From: Adenophora triphylla var. japonica
Lineage: Eukaryota > Streptophyta > Magnoliopsida > Asterales > Campanulaceae
Direction: 5' to 3'
Assembly: GCA_022495995.1 (NCBI GenBank)
Contig: JAFEMH010002445.1
Coordinates: forward strand, 248,001 to 312,000
DNA length: 64,000 bases
The notes beneath the pieces were generated by a model. That model made no database searches. It saw only the letters and a list, made by a program, of their open reading frames with translations, and was not told the origin of the DNA. The first letter of the stretch is position 1; every line of letters begins with the position of its first letter. A program made the translations under genes and the position numbers. Of this stretch, positions 43,304 to 52,989 are shown piece after piece.

Positions 43304-43586
43304 TCCCTCCGTCCCATAATATTAGCACAAACACTTGTTTGCGCGGGAATTAAGAAATATGATATTTTAATAAAATGTTGTGAGTGTAAAAGAATGAGTG
43401 GAGAGAGAATGAGTGGAGGGTGTAATAAATTATAATGGTGTTGTGAGTATTAAAATAATGTAGGAGAGAGAATGAGTGGGGTTGGGTGAATATTTTATTA
43501 ATATAAAGTTTCCTTTTTGGGAGTGTGCGGATATTAGCGGGACGCCCAAAAAGGAAAGTGTGCTAATATTAGCGGGACGGAGGGAG
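43303..43586. mobile_element. Stowaway-type MITE, 284 bp
   Basis: CTCCCTCCGTCCCATAATAT on the left; CTAATATTAGCGGGACGGAGGGAG-type right end; inserted in TA repeats. Confidence 0.9.
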
Positions 43587-43608
43587 TATATATATATATA
43601 TATATATA

Positions 43609-44823
43609 CATACATACTCGAATCAGTCCCTCAACTATTCTTATTCTCAAATCAGTTTCTTAACTTTTATTAATCTTAAACCAGTCCTTGATATTTCATA
43701 GTTACACTTTGCTCCCCTAAACTTCTTTATACTCAAATCAGTCCTCACAAACTTCCACCATTAAAAAAACTAACACGAGTTAAATATTTAACGAAATGTA
43801 GAGAAGTATTCCCTTCATCTTCTTCAAAATTAAATCCAATTTCACCACCAATAACCACCACCGACCACCCTAACACCGTCTCATCACTGGCGTCACTCTC
43901 TACCATCACCACCATCACTAACAACACCACCAAAAAACCAAACCCAATCGTCTTTTCACTAGGCATTTAACCATCAGGCTTCAAAAAAATGACAAATTCA
44001 GATCCAAAAAACAAAATAGAAATTGAAAACAAATCAAGAACAATCAGGGTTGGTTGGAGCTAACCTGAATGCCATGTTCAAGCCAGTAGAGCTCCCAGCA
44101 AGCGTTTACCTGGATATCGGCCTAACCAATGTGGATCGAGATGCACTCCCTCATTTTCGGTTAGAGATGGCAGACGGCAAGAAGAAGGAAGAAATTTCGG
44201 ATCTGAATCTAGAGTGAGAGTATTGGGGAGGTGGCAGTGGTGGCGTATTGGGGAGATGGAGGCGTGGGTTGCTGTGTGGTTGGGGAAGGAAGGTAGAGGG
44301 AGGCATATTGGGGAGGTGTGGTGGAGGTGACGAGGCACTGGATGAGGGAGGGAGGAGGCAGCAGATGAAGGAAGGGAAAAGGGTTTGTTTGGTTTGTGAT
44401 GAAGAGAGAGAAATGAGGGAGGTGGATAGAAAAAAAGAAAAGAGGGTGAAATGATTTTGTTTGGATGAATTTGGACCATTTGATTTGATGTTTATAATTG
44501 ATGGTTCAGATTGATTAAGGGATCAATCCACGTGAAAATTGGTAACCCAATAAAACAATGTCATGTGGCATTGTTTTATTGGTTTACCAGTTTTCACGTG
44601 AATCATAAACCAAACATCATCTTGACCATTAAACACATAACATAAAATTCAATCCAATGGTTCTAACAAAACATTTTCTCTAATTGAATAGTTATTATTA
44701 TATAATTAATAATAATACTTAATAATAATATTAATAATAACTAGTAATAATACATAATATCAAAAAAGTAAATATTTTTATATTATATAAATTAAGTTAA
44801 GATTTTTTAAATAAATTAAAGTA
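43609..44823. other. Possible Mutator-like sequence with genic-looking fragment
   Basis: 43615-43745 has repeated CTCAAATCAGTC motifs. 43800-44480 is richer in CCACCA/GGAGGTGG and has short frames on both strands, none matching a family I recognise; it resembles captured exon sequence. 44490-44690 holds a strong hairpin (listed separately). 44690-44823 is AT-rich. Confidence 0.4.
44529..44600. repeat. Near-perfect 32-bp inverted repeat (hairpin)
   Basis: Arm 44529-44560 (CACGTGAAAATTGGTAAC..) pairs with 44569-44600 (..CCAGTTTTCACGTG) at 30 of 32 positions around an 8-nt loop TCATGTGG. It could be a small MITE or a precursor-like foldback. Confidence 0.8.
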
Positions 44824-45239
44824 TCTATCTATATCTTATAACAAGATTGCATTTCATAAATGGAAAAAGCCCGTTCAAAAATGTCGCTTTCAATGGCAAC
44901 AAAAATGGAAAGTATCATTAAGGGTATTTTCGGAAATGCATAATTCATCTTTATATATATTAAAGGAAGGAAGTGGTAAATGTTGTCACAATCAAGGACA
45001 AATTTGTCATTTTTCATTGCTTTGAATAAGACAAAAATTTAGTCTACCAAGAAAAGATGCTTGCTGATGTTAATGTGTGCATGAGCTCCATTTGTTTTAT
45101 TTGGCAAAGAGAAAATAACACGTATATGTAAAACTTTGACAATTGTATGTATGCACACTCCACGAAAAACAAAGTACTTGCTCCCTACTCATTCTTTTCT
45201 CTTATCATTTTTTGTGATTAAAAAAAAAGTACTTGCTCC

Positions 45240-45607
45240 CATTGCTTTGAATAAGACAAATATTTATCAATTTTCATGGATGAATTTTCTATTTTATTGC
45301 TTTAACTTGCAAGAGAAGCTCTACATTAGATTAGCTTGCTGAATACATTTTAGATTGTTGACTAGATCATTTTTTAAAAATTTGCATGCGTTTTGATTGG
45401 ATTAGGCAAAGGTGCACATTTCCCATTGCTTTGAATAAGACAAATATTTATCGATTTCCATGGATGAATTTTCTATTTTATTGCTTTAACTTGCAAGAGA
45501 AGCTCTACATTAGATTAGCTTGCTGAATACATTTTAGATTGTTGACTAGATCATTTTTTAAAAATTTGCATGTGTTTTGATTGGATTAGGCAAAGGTGCA
45601 CATTTTC
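45240..45607. repeat. 184-bp tandem duplication
   Basis: CATTGCTTTGAATAAGACAA begins at 45240 and 45424; the two units are near-identical, differing mainly by CATGCG/CATGTG. A short third start lies upstream at about 45016. Confidence 0.85.
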
Positions 45608-45779
45608 ACATGTTGTCCTCTACTCATTTAAAAGAGTCAGCCTATTCCTTCTTTCTTCTCTCCTCATACTTTCTCAATATTTAAAAAACACACACAAACA
45701 CACAGACACACAGAAACTGAAGGAAACGCACACACACACAAGCACATAGTTACACACCAAAACACGCAGAAGCACACAC

Positions 45780-46380
45780 TTTCACACACGAAGTTTATTA
45801 CTCTCTCTGTTTGATGAGTAGACTCAGGTAATCAGGGTTATTCGTTTCTTGGCTAGGCAATCTCCGGATGTAGTTCTTTGATATTGCAACCGAGGTTGCA
45901 GCCATGGCGGAGTTATCTTCTTACCTGATCACTTACATATCTAAACCTTGCTTTACCCTATAATGAAGTATTCAAAGGGTGGTGTAGGTTTATAGAAAGT
46001 GGTCATGGAGAGGATTGGAGAAGATTGTTGATTTGAAGAAAGGATTAAATTGGCGAAGGAGAGTGTTAGAAAAGATGAAATTTGGCTAGAGATTTTGACT
46101 TTGGAAGGATCGAGAGAGGATTGGATTTGGATCTTACCGGAATGAGGATTGAGGAAGCCGGTCGGGAGTAGTTTGGAGAAGGAGGGATAAATGGAGGCGA
46201 TGGGCGGCGGTGATGATGGTGGTGGGAGGCGGTAGTGGGTTTGGGTTTGGTCGTCAGATTGAGATTGGGAGTCTTGATTTTCTTGAGAGTTTTTGAGGAT
46301 TGGAATCTCTTTCGGTAACGAGTGGTGCTGACGTTTTTTAAAGTGTGGCGGTGGTAGGGCGGCACCATTGATGGGTAGAG
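45780..46380. other. Genic-looking fragment inside the Helitron
   Basis: 45780-46380 is less AT-rich, with GGCGGCGGTGATGATGGTGG at about 46204. On the minus strand a 100-codon frame (46368-46066) starts MVPPYHRHTLKN and is Pro/His/Ser-rich. No family recognised. Helitrons often pick up gene pieces, so a captured 5' exon/UTR is likely. Confidence 0.35.
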
Positions 46381-46409
46381 AAAGAAATCGAGAGATTGGG
46401 TAGAGATGT

Positions 46410-46411
46410 AG

Positions 46412-46463
<52 letters not shown>
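46410..46463. repeat. TA and GA microsatellite
   Basis: A TA run followed by a GA run of roughly 34 bases. Confidence 0.95.
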
Positions 46464-46470
<7 letters not shown>

Positions 46471-47339
46471 GTTTGAAGGAAAGAGAAATAAGGGAGGCAG
46501 AGAGAGTTTTGAAATTAAAAATTAAAATGTAAGAGTATTAAATTAAATGCAGTGATTTAACAACTTATTTGAACACTCACCCTATTTAATCGTCTAAAAA
46601 AATGAATAAGCAAAAGAAAATTTAATTTGCATTTGAAATATTTTTTTGAGAAATATACTAATTTTAGTAATTATATTTAATAATTATTTAAATGTTTTAT
46701 CTTTTTTCTATTTAGTGAAAATATTTAACATTTGACTAAAAGAGACAATTGAATAAAAATAATTATAAAAATTTCATTTTGAATAATAAAATTTATCAAC
46801 GAGACTCCCAAAATAAAAATGTGTGCCTCTTATAACAGATTGGAGGAAATATTCTTTTCTTTATTAATTTTACTTAAAAGTAAATATCGTATTTTTTAAG
46901 TAGAAACTGTATGTTTAAGTAAGAAATAATATTATTACTACATCTGTCTCAAATAAATGACCAATTTTGGTTCATACTTGATTGATCTTTTGGTCCACAA
47001 ATGTTATCGGATGTTGTATATAAGAAAGTAGTTGAGAATGTATAATAAGAGACTTTTATTTGAGTCGTGTGTAATTAAATTGCAATGTATTTCAAAAAAT
47101 ATTTCATTTTCCATTATCACTTATCGTATATTTTGATCATTATAATTAAAATTGTTAATGTGTAAATTTAAAAAGTTGTTGTTTTACTTCTTCACTTATA
47201 CTTATAATTTCATCATAACCAATTTTTTTTTTTGTAAATTAAAAAAAAATAATCTTAAATCGCCGTGCATCGCACGGGGGTACTGCTAGTAATAGTATAT
47301 AAAGATAAAGGATGGCGGACAATAAAATACACATTTTAT

Positions 47340-47500
47340 TTGTATACTTATACCTTATACCTTATACCCTATACCCTAAACCCTAAGTCATATACCTATA
47401 CTTTATACCTTATACCCTATATCCTAAACCCTAAACCCTAAGTCATATACCTATACCTTATCTCTTATACCCTAAACCCTAAATCATACACCTATACCTA
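47340..47500. repeat. Telomere-like CCCTAAA array 1
   Basis: Mix of CCCTAAA (plant telomere unit), TATACC and TCATATACC. Irregular, so not a true interstitial telomere tract. Confidence 0.8.
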
Positions 47501-48715
47501 TATCTTTTCTTTTATATACTTTCGTTTGTTTAGTTTTTTCTATCTTTTTTCCTATACATTTTTTTTAAATGTATGTAGTAAACAAAAGTCTAAAATATTA
47601 TTTCCTATTCAATAAAAAATTTATAAAAAATAAAAAATGAATAAAGGATAGTCCGTCCCTCTTTTCTTTTATATACTTTCGTTTGTTTAGTTTTTTCTAT
47701 CTTTTTTTCTATAAATTTTTGTAAAAAATGTATGTAATAAACAAAAGTCTAAAATATTATTTCCTATTCAATAAAAATTTATAAAAAATAAAAATAAATA
47801 AAGGATAGTCCGTCCCTCTTTTCTTTTATAGGGTGTAGAGTTTAGAGTGGGGTTTAGACTTTAAAGTGAGGTATATTTATTTTTTATTTTTTTGAAATTT
47901 TTTTATTGACTAGAAAATAATATTTTAGACTTTGTTAATTAGTGATTTTTTTACAAAAAGGTATATAAAAAAGATAGAAAAAAATTAAACAAATGAAAGT
48001 ATATAGAAGAAAAGTCAAAAGAGGGACATACTACCCTATATATATTTCTTATTTTTTTTAAAAAAATTTATTGACTAGAAAATAATATTTTAGACTTTGT
48101 TAATTAGTGATTTTTTTACAAAAAGGTATAGAAAAAAAGATAGAAAAAACTAAATAAATGAAAGTATATAGAAGAAAAGTTAAAAAGGGGACAGACTACC
48201 CTATATAATTATTTTTTATTTTTAAAATTTTTTTTTATTGACTAGAAAATAATATTTTAGACTTTGTTAATTAGTGATTTTTTTTTACAAAAAGGTATAT
48301 AAAAACGGATAGAAAAAAATTAAACAAATGAAAGTATATAGAAGAAAAGTCAAAAGAGGGATAGACTGCCCTATATTTATTTTTTATTTTTAAATTTTTT
48401 TATTGATTCGGAAATAATATTTTATACTTTGTTAATTAGTGATTTTTTTAGAAAAAATTTATATAAAAAAAGATAGGGTTTAGGGTATATGATATGGGTT
48501 TTAGGGTTTAGGATTTAGAGTGAGGTTTAGAGGTTTAGAGTGAGATATATTTATTTTTTATTTTATTTTGATTTTTATTGACTAAAAAATAATATTTTAG
48601 ACTTTGTTAATTAGTGATTTTTTTTTTACAAAAAGTTATATAAAAAAAAGATATAAACAAACTAAACAAATGAAAGTATATAGAAGAAAAGTCAAAAGAA
48701 GGACGGACTACCCTA
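47500..48715. repeat. Tandem units of about 170-190 bp in two orientations
   Basis: About two units in one orientation (47500-47830, TATACTTTCGTTTGTTTAGT, TAGTCCGTCCCTCTTTTC) and about five in the other (47870-48715, GACTAGAAAATAATATTTTA, GAAAGTATATAGAAGAAAAG). Separated by a GGTTTAGA-rich joint. Non-coding. Confidence 0.75.
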
Positions 48716-49325
48716 TACCTTATACCTTATTCCCTATACCCTAAACCTTAAACCATATACATATACCCTAAACCCTAAATCATATACCTATACCCTAAAC
48801 CCTATACATATACCTTATCTCTTATACCTTTCCTAAACCCTAAGTTGTATACCTATACCTTATACCCTAAACCCTAAGTCATATACCTATACCTTATCCC
48901 TTAAACCCTATACCCTAAACCTTCTATCTTATACCCTATACACTAAACCCTAAATCATATACCTGTACATTATACCTTATACCCTAAATCATATACCCTA
49001 AACCTTATACCTTATACCATATACCATATACCATTCAATGATATTGTTGTACTGATGTCTGAATTGTTGGGCTTCGTATAAGATATAAGGTATATGTATA
49101 TGATTTAGGATATATGATATAAGGTATAATGTATTATATGATTTAGGATATAGGGTATAAGGTATATGTATATGATTTAGGGTTTAGGATATAGGGATTT
49201 AGGGTTTAGGGTATATGTATATGATTTAGGGTTTAGGATATAGGAATTTAGGATTTAGGGTATAGGTATATGATTTAGGGTATAGGGTATATGGTATAGG
49301 GTATAAGGTATAAGGTATAGTTTTA
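48715..49325. repeat. Telomere-like arrays 2 and 3 forming a large palindrome
   Basis: 48715-49045 is CCCTAAACC/TATACC-rich on the plus strand. 49072-49325 has the same motifs on the minus strand (TTTAGGG, GGTATA). The spacer 49030-49075 (AATGATATTGTTGTACTGAT..) is unique. Arms of about 250 bp could fold back. Confidence 0.8.
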
Positions 49326-49349
49326 TTTATCAAAAAAAAAAATTAAAAA

Positions 49350-49995
49350 ACTAAATGATATTGTCCGTCCCTCTTTTTTCTATTATATACTTTCATTTCT
49401 TTAAAAATTATTAACTTTTTAATATAACTTTTTGTAAAAAATTTCCCTACTAAATAACATCTCAAATAGTTTTATTTATTCAAAAAGAAATTTAAAAAAA
49501 TAAAAAAGTAAATGCTATCGTCCGTCCCTCTTTCTTTCTATTATATACTTTCATTTCTTTAAAAATTATTAACTTTTTTAATATAAATTTTTGTGAAAAA
49601 TTTCCCTACCAAATAACATCTCAAATAGTTTTATTTATTCAAAAAAAAAATTAAAAATTAAAAAGTAAATGCTATTGTCCGTCCCTCTTTTTCTATAATA
49701 TACTTTCATTTCTTTAAAAATTATTAACTTTTTTAATATAACTTTTTGTAAAAAATTCCCTACTAAATAACATCTCAAATAGTTTTATTTATTCAAAAAA
49801 AAAATTAAAAAAGTAAAAAAGTAAATGCTATTGTCTGTCCCTCTTTTTTCTATTATCTACTTTTATTTCTTTAAAAATTATTAACTCTTTTAATATAACT
49901 TTTGTAAAAAATTTTCCTACTAACTAACATCTCAAATAGTTTTATTTATTCAAAAAAAAATTAAAAAAATAAATGCTATTGTCCGTCCCTCTTTT
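49350..49995. repeat. Five tandem units of about 150 bp
   Basis: Each unit has TTGTCCGTCCCTCTTT, TATACTTTCATTTCTTTAAA, ACATCTCAAATAGTTTTATT. Related in sequence to the units at 47500-47830. Non-coding. Confidence 0.8.
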
Positions 49996-50527
49996 TTTCT
50001 ATTTAGCTACAGTTGAATCTGTCTCTAAATTAGAGACAAATTTTGAACCCATCTCTAATTTAGAGACAGATACAAAATTTGTCTCTAAATTTTAGAGACA
50101 GATGTTGAATCTGTCACTAAATTAGAGATGGATTAAAAAATGTGTCTCTAAATTAGAGACGAATTAAAATATGTCTTTAATTTAGAGACAGATTCAACAT
50201 CTGTCTCTAAAGTTTAGAGGCAGATTTTGTATCCATCTCTAAATTAGAGACAGATACAAAATCCTTTTCTAATTTAGAGACAGATTCAAAATTCGTCTCT
50301 AATTTCTAATTTAGAGACGGATTCTGAATCTGTCCATCTCTAGTTTAGAGATGGATTCTGAATCTGTCTTTAAGAATCTGTCTCTAATTTAGAAACGGAT
50401 ACAAAATCTCTCTCTAATTTAGAGACGGATTCTGAATCTGTCTCTAATTTTTTGGTTTGTTTCTAAATTAGCTACAGTCCGTCTGTCTCTAATTTTTCGT
50501 CTCTATTTTTGGTTTTCCTTAGTAGTG
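49996..50527. repeat. Subterminal repeat array of the CACTA-like element
   Basis: About 20 copies of TAGAGACAGAT / ATCTGTCTCTAA in both orientations, ending in TTCCTTAGTAGTG. Such arrays are where CACTA transposases bind. Counterpart at 42930-43200. Confidence 0.8.
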
Positions 50528-50957
50528 AGTTTTACCCATTTTTTTTACTAGTCACTTTAAACTTGTAAAACTATAACCTGTCTGGTATAGACACATGCCT
50601 AAACCTATTTCTGCATATCTTAGATTGAACTCCAAACCACTACACTCAATTTGAACCTTCAATTTAAAGGTCAGGATCTCTATCCTCCTTCAATATTTTC
50701 TGGACAAATAAAATCCTGAAGTCATAATGAGGAAGAATCAAATGCCAGCAATTAAAATATACTCTTCTTCTTCTGTTTTACAATAAGGTTTCTAGTTTGA
50801 CTTTATATGGAGATTAAGAAAAATAAATATTATGGATGAAATAATGAACATCTACGGGTCGAAGTAGAACCCTCAACCCACAAAATTTAGAAAAGATTAC
50901 CAATTTAAACCCTAAAACATGTAAATTAACTAAATAATCGTCTAACAACATAATGAA
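50528..50957. other. F-box flank 3' of copy G
   Basis: Matches 5585-5610 and 6650-6960. No gene. Confidence 0.5.
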
Positions 50958-51518
50958 TTAAATATTCCAACCCCGCGAAAACAACCGGAATAAAATCTCC
51001 CTCTTTGTTTCGTTTTCATCTTCTACGGCATTCAACTCCTTAAACTTGATAAGTTCTTCGCCTCTTAAATACACTAACGGTCGGTATGGGCTTGAAATTT
51101 TAACACACTGAAGCAATGGGAAATCTTGAACAATCTTGACTAGCAAATCATGCCAAAAATTGGTCTCTATCATGGATAGTAGATTAAATATAGCTGGTTT
51201 GGAAAATAAATTGGCCACTTTCAAACCAAAGGGATCGTCGGCTTCCAGGTGAAGAAAACGGAGACGGATAAACTTTCTCAACGAGACAGTGGATCTCGCG
51301 TAGCCAGCCATGAGTACAGACCTTGAGCTTTCCAAATTATGATGCCGTCGAGGAGGGGAAGGGAGGCTGAGTTTGACCGCAGGGATTTGAAGGATCACAG
51401 AAGCAAATAGATGGGAAACAAGAGAGCATTGTGTAAGAAATTTGAGATCTTTGGGAAGCTTTTGAAATATAATGTTGATTACATCAAATGGGAGCCTTTC
51501 AAAAGGGTTGGCGTCCAT
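50958..51518 (-). CDS. F-box protein, type 3, copy G (longest type 3 form)
   Basis: Start at MDANPFERLP (51518), with an upstream in-frame Met at 51548; TAA at 50958. The product is 186 residues. F-box PFERLPFDVINIIFQKLP, QCSLVSHLFASVI; then VKLSLPSPPRRHHNLESSRS, FIRLRFLHLEADDPFGLK, a 21-residue segment (FSKPAIFNLLSMIETNF) missing from copies C and F, DFPLLQCVKISSPYRPLVYL and the ancestral-looking end LFSRGWNI. The frame is intact. Its upstream region is interrupted by a Copia element about 380 bp from the ATG, which may have cut it from distal promoter sequence. Function beyond the F-box is unknown. Confidence 0.7.
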   Translation of the reverse strand: MDANPFERLPFDVINIIFQKLPKDLKFLTQCSLVSHLFASVILQIPAVKLSLPSPPRRHHNLESSRSVLMAGYARSTVSLRKFIRLRFLHLEADDPFGLKVANLFSKPAIFNLLSMIETNFWHDLLVKIVQDFPLLQCVKISSPYRPLVYLRGEELIKFKELNAVEDENETKREILFRLFSRGWNI

Positions 51519-51548
51519 GGCTATAATTTGAAGACCGCAAACCTCCAT

Positions 51549-51900
51549 GCAAACGTGTTTCTCTTAATTCGTTTTAGGGATAGGCATAGGATTAATAATC
51601 CTCTCACTATTAATAATTCGTTTTAGGGTTAGGCATAGGATTAATAATCCTCTCACTATTAATGCGGGCTAGTAATGAGCCATAAGAGTCCGTTGGGCTG
51701 CACTAATATTGAACGGATTAGGGTTTCAATTCAAATTTGGAATGCATATTTTAAGGAGAGATTTATATTATATGTTTCTTTTATTTTGAAAGATTTGACC
51801 CATTTTAATTCTTATATATTTAATTCTTATAGCTAAACTTAATCGAATTTAGATCAAAATTTAAATACTTTTATACAATTTTAAAAATTATTATTGTTTC
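51549..51900. other. F-box G upstream flank
   Basis: Matches 7590-7970 and 41700-41900. Contains a duplicated TTAGGGTTAGGCATAGGATT segment. It ends at GTTTC, the Copia target duplication. Confidence 0.5.
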
Positions 51901-52429
51901 TGTTGTGAATATTGCCCTCCACAAACCAAGCAAACCACAAGAATAATAATCGCACACAAACAAAGCAAAAAAAAATCAAAAGCACAGAAAAGACAAGAGA
52001 AATTGTTTACCCAGTTCACCAATTTGATTGGCTACGTCTGGGGGCACTACCAAGCCAGGATCTTGCACTATGTATGTAAAATATGTGTTACAATGATTTT
52101 TGGGGCGGAACATTGCTTTTATATGCTCACAGGAATAAAAAACAAACCCTAGATGGCCTAAAGAACGGGCCCAAAACAGATCCTTTCCGAGCCTGAAAAT
52201 CGACGCCAGGCGCCCGCCTCAAAGGAGCCAGGCGTCCGCCTGGGAAAGGACAAAACACCATGCTCACCTCGGCAGCCGAGGCGCACGCCTTGCCCTAGGC
52301 CGTGCGGCCGCCTCAAGCACGTTGCCCCAACGCCAAATCCACTGGACTTGAAGCGTTCGCCTCTCCAGCCCCAAGCGCCCGCCTCAGATTCCCTTCGAAA
52401 ATCACCTTGGTTGGTCCTCTATCCCAACA
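51901..52429 (-). repeat. 3' LTR of Copia 51901-57003
   Basis: Plus-strand ends TGTTGTGAATATTGCC and ATCCCAACA. The purine tract (minus strand AGGTGGGAGAT) adjoins at 52430-52440. Confidence 0.93.
52115..52395 (-). promoter_or_regulatory. LTR promoter: GGCGNNCGCC-type dyads upstream of TATA
   Basis: Minus-strand TATA (ATATAAAAGC, plus 52115-52125). Starting 80 bp upstream (plus 52206 to about 52390) the motifs AGGCGCCCGCCT, AGGCGTCCGCCTGG, AGGCGCACGCCT, GCGGCCGCCTC, AGCGTTCGCCTC and AGCGCCCGCCTC recur. The other LTR has the same arrangement. Confidence 0.55.
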
Positions 52430-52539
52430 ATCTCCCACCTAGAGATCAACCTCATATATAAGCCCCGTATCCGTTCTTCAACTCATCCTTGGTGTCCTCC
52501 TAGTGCTCACCTCGATCATGGTAGTGCCATCCTCCTCTC

Positions 52540-52989
52540 TCATTCTTCAAGCCCAATTGACGCTTTGCACAGCTTCAACTTCTCAAGGTTCACAACCTTT
52601 GTCAACATGTCAGCTGGGTTCTCCGATCCCAATATCTTCTCAAGCCACAAAGTCTTCTCCTCCAAGAGATGTCTGATGTAGTGAAACCTCAGTTCAATGT
52701 GCTTCTTCCTCGAATGAAACGCCGGATTCTTTGCCAAGTGAATTGCACTCTGACTGTCACTGTAGAGAATATTACCACTTCGCGTCTTCCCAAGTTCACC
52801 CAAGAAGTTCTGCAGCCAAACCATCTCTTTACTCGCTTCATCGGCGCCACATATTCGCTTGCGATCGGCGAGCCACGATCTTTTGTAACTTAGAAGCCCA
52901 GGAGATTGTTGTACCACCCAATGTAAACACATAACCCGTAGTACTTCTCCTCTTATCAAGATCACTTGATGCCAAGTCCGCATCAACAT
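52540..52989 (-). pseudogene. Copia RNase H C-terminal segment
   Basis: Contains ADEASKEMVWLQNFLGELG, LYSDSQSAIHLAKNPAFH, KHIELRFHYIRHLLEE and ADMLTKVV, the end of Copia pol. In a different frame from the RT segment (52838-54541), so a frameshift lies at about 52850-52900, within the RNase H ATEAEY-like region. Confidence 0.85.

Larger units (their letters stand above)
44824..47289 (+). mobile_element. Helitron, 2466 bp, non-autonomous
   Basis: The 3' end is clear: hairpin CCGTGC-ATC-GCACGG (47263-47277), 8-nt spacer, CTAG at 47286-47289, followed by T. The 5' end is the best TC after an A upstream, TCTATCTATATCTTATAA at 44824, similar to the start of the Helitron at 8153. Contents: a 184-bp tandem repeat (45240-45607), an AC-rich stretch (45690-45790), and a GGTGGTGG-rich genic fragment at about 45830-46380. 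No Rep/helicase. Confidence 0.65.
42924..50527. mobile_element. CACTA-like element, about 7.6 kb, with no transposase, packed with nested repeats
   Basis: The right end on the reverse strand reads CACTACTAAGGAAAACC, followed by AGAGACG. The left end reads ACAAGGAAAAATCG, then AGAGACGG and lacks the outer CACT. Both ends carry subterminal AGAGACAGAT / TCTGTCTCTAAAT repeats. F-box flank (..GTTCTTGAATGTTTTT / TTTTACCCATTTTT..) continues on both sides as at 5565-5590. Inside are a Stowaway-type MITE, genic-looking fragments, a Helitron and telomere-like arrays. No transposase seen. Confidence 0.65.

Noticed and set aside
43154..43673. Frames with runs of Tyr-Ile
   Set aside because: Translations of TA microsatellite and the adjoining MITE.
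44023..44454. Small genes in the GGAGGTGG-rich segment
   Set aside because: Frames are short, on both strands, compositionally biased and match no family; treated as possibly captured sequence.
47340..49325. Chromosome end or true interstitial telomere
   Set aside because: CCCTAAA units are irregular, mixed with TATACC, and inverted; the arrays lie inside a transposon with chromosomal sequence on both sides.
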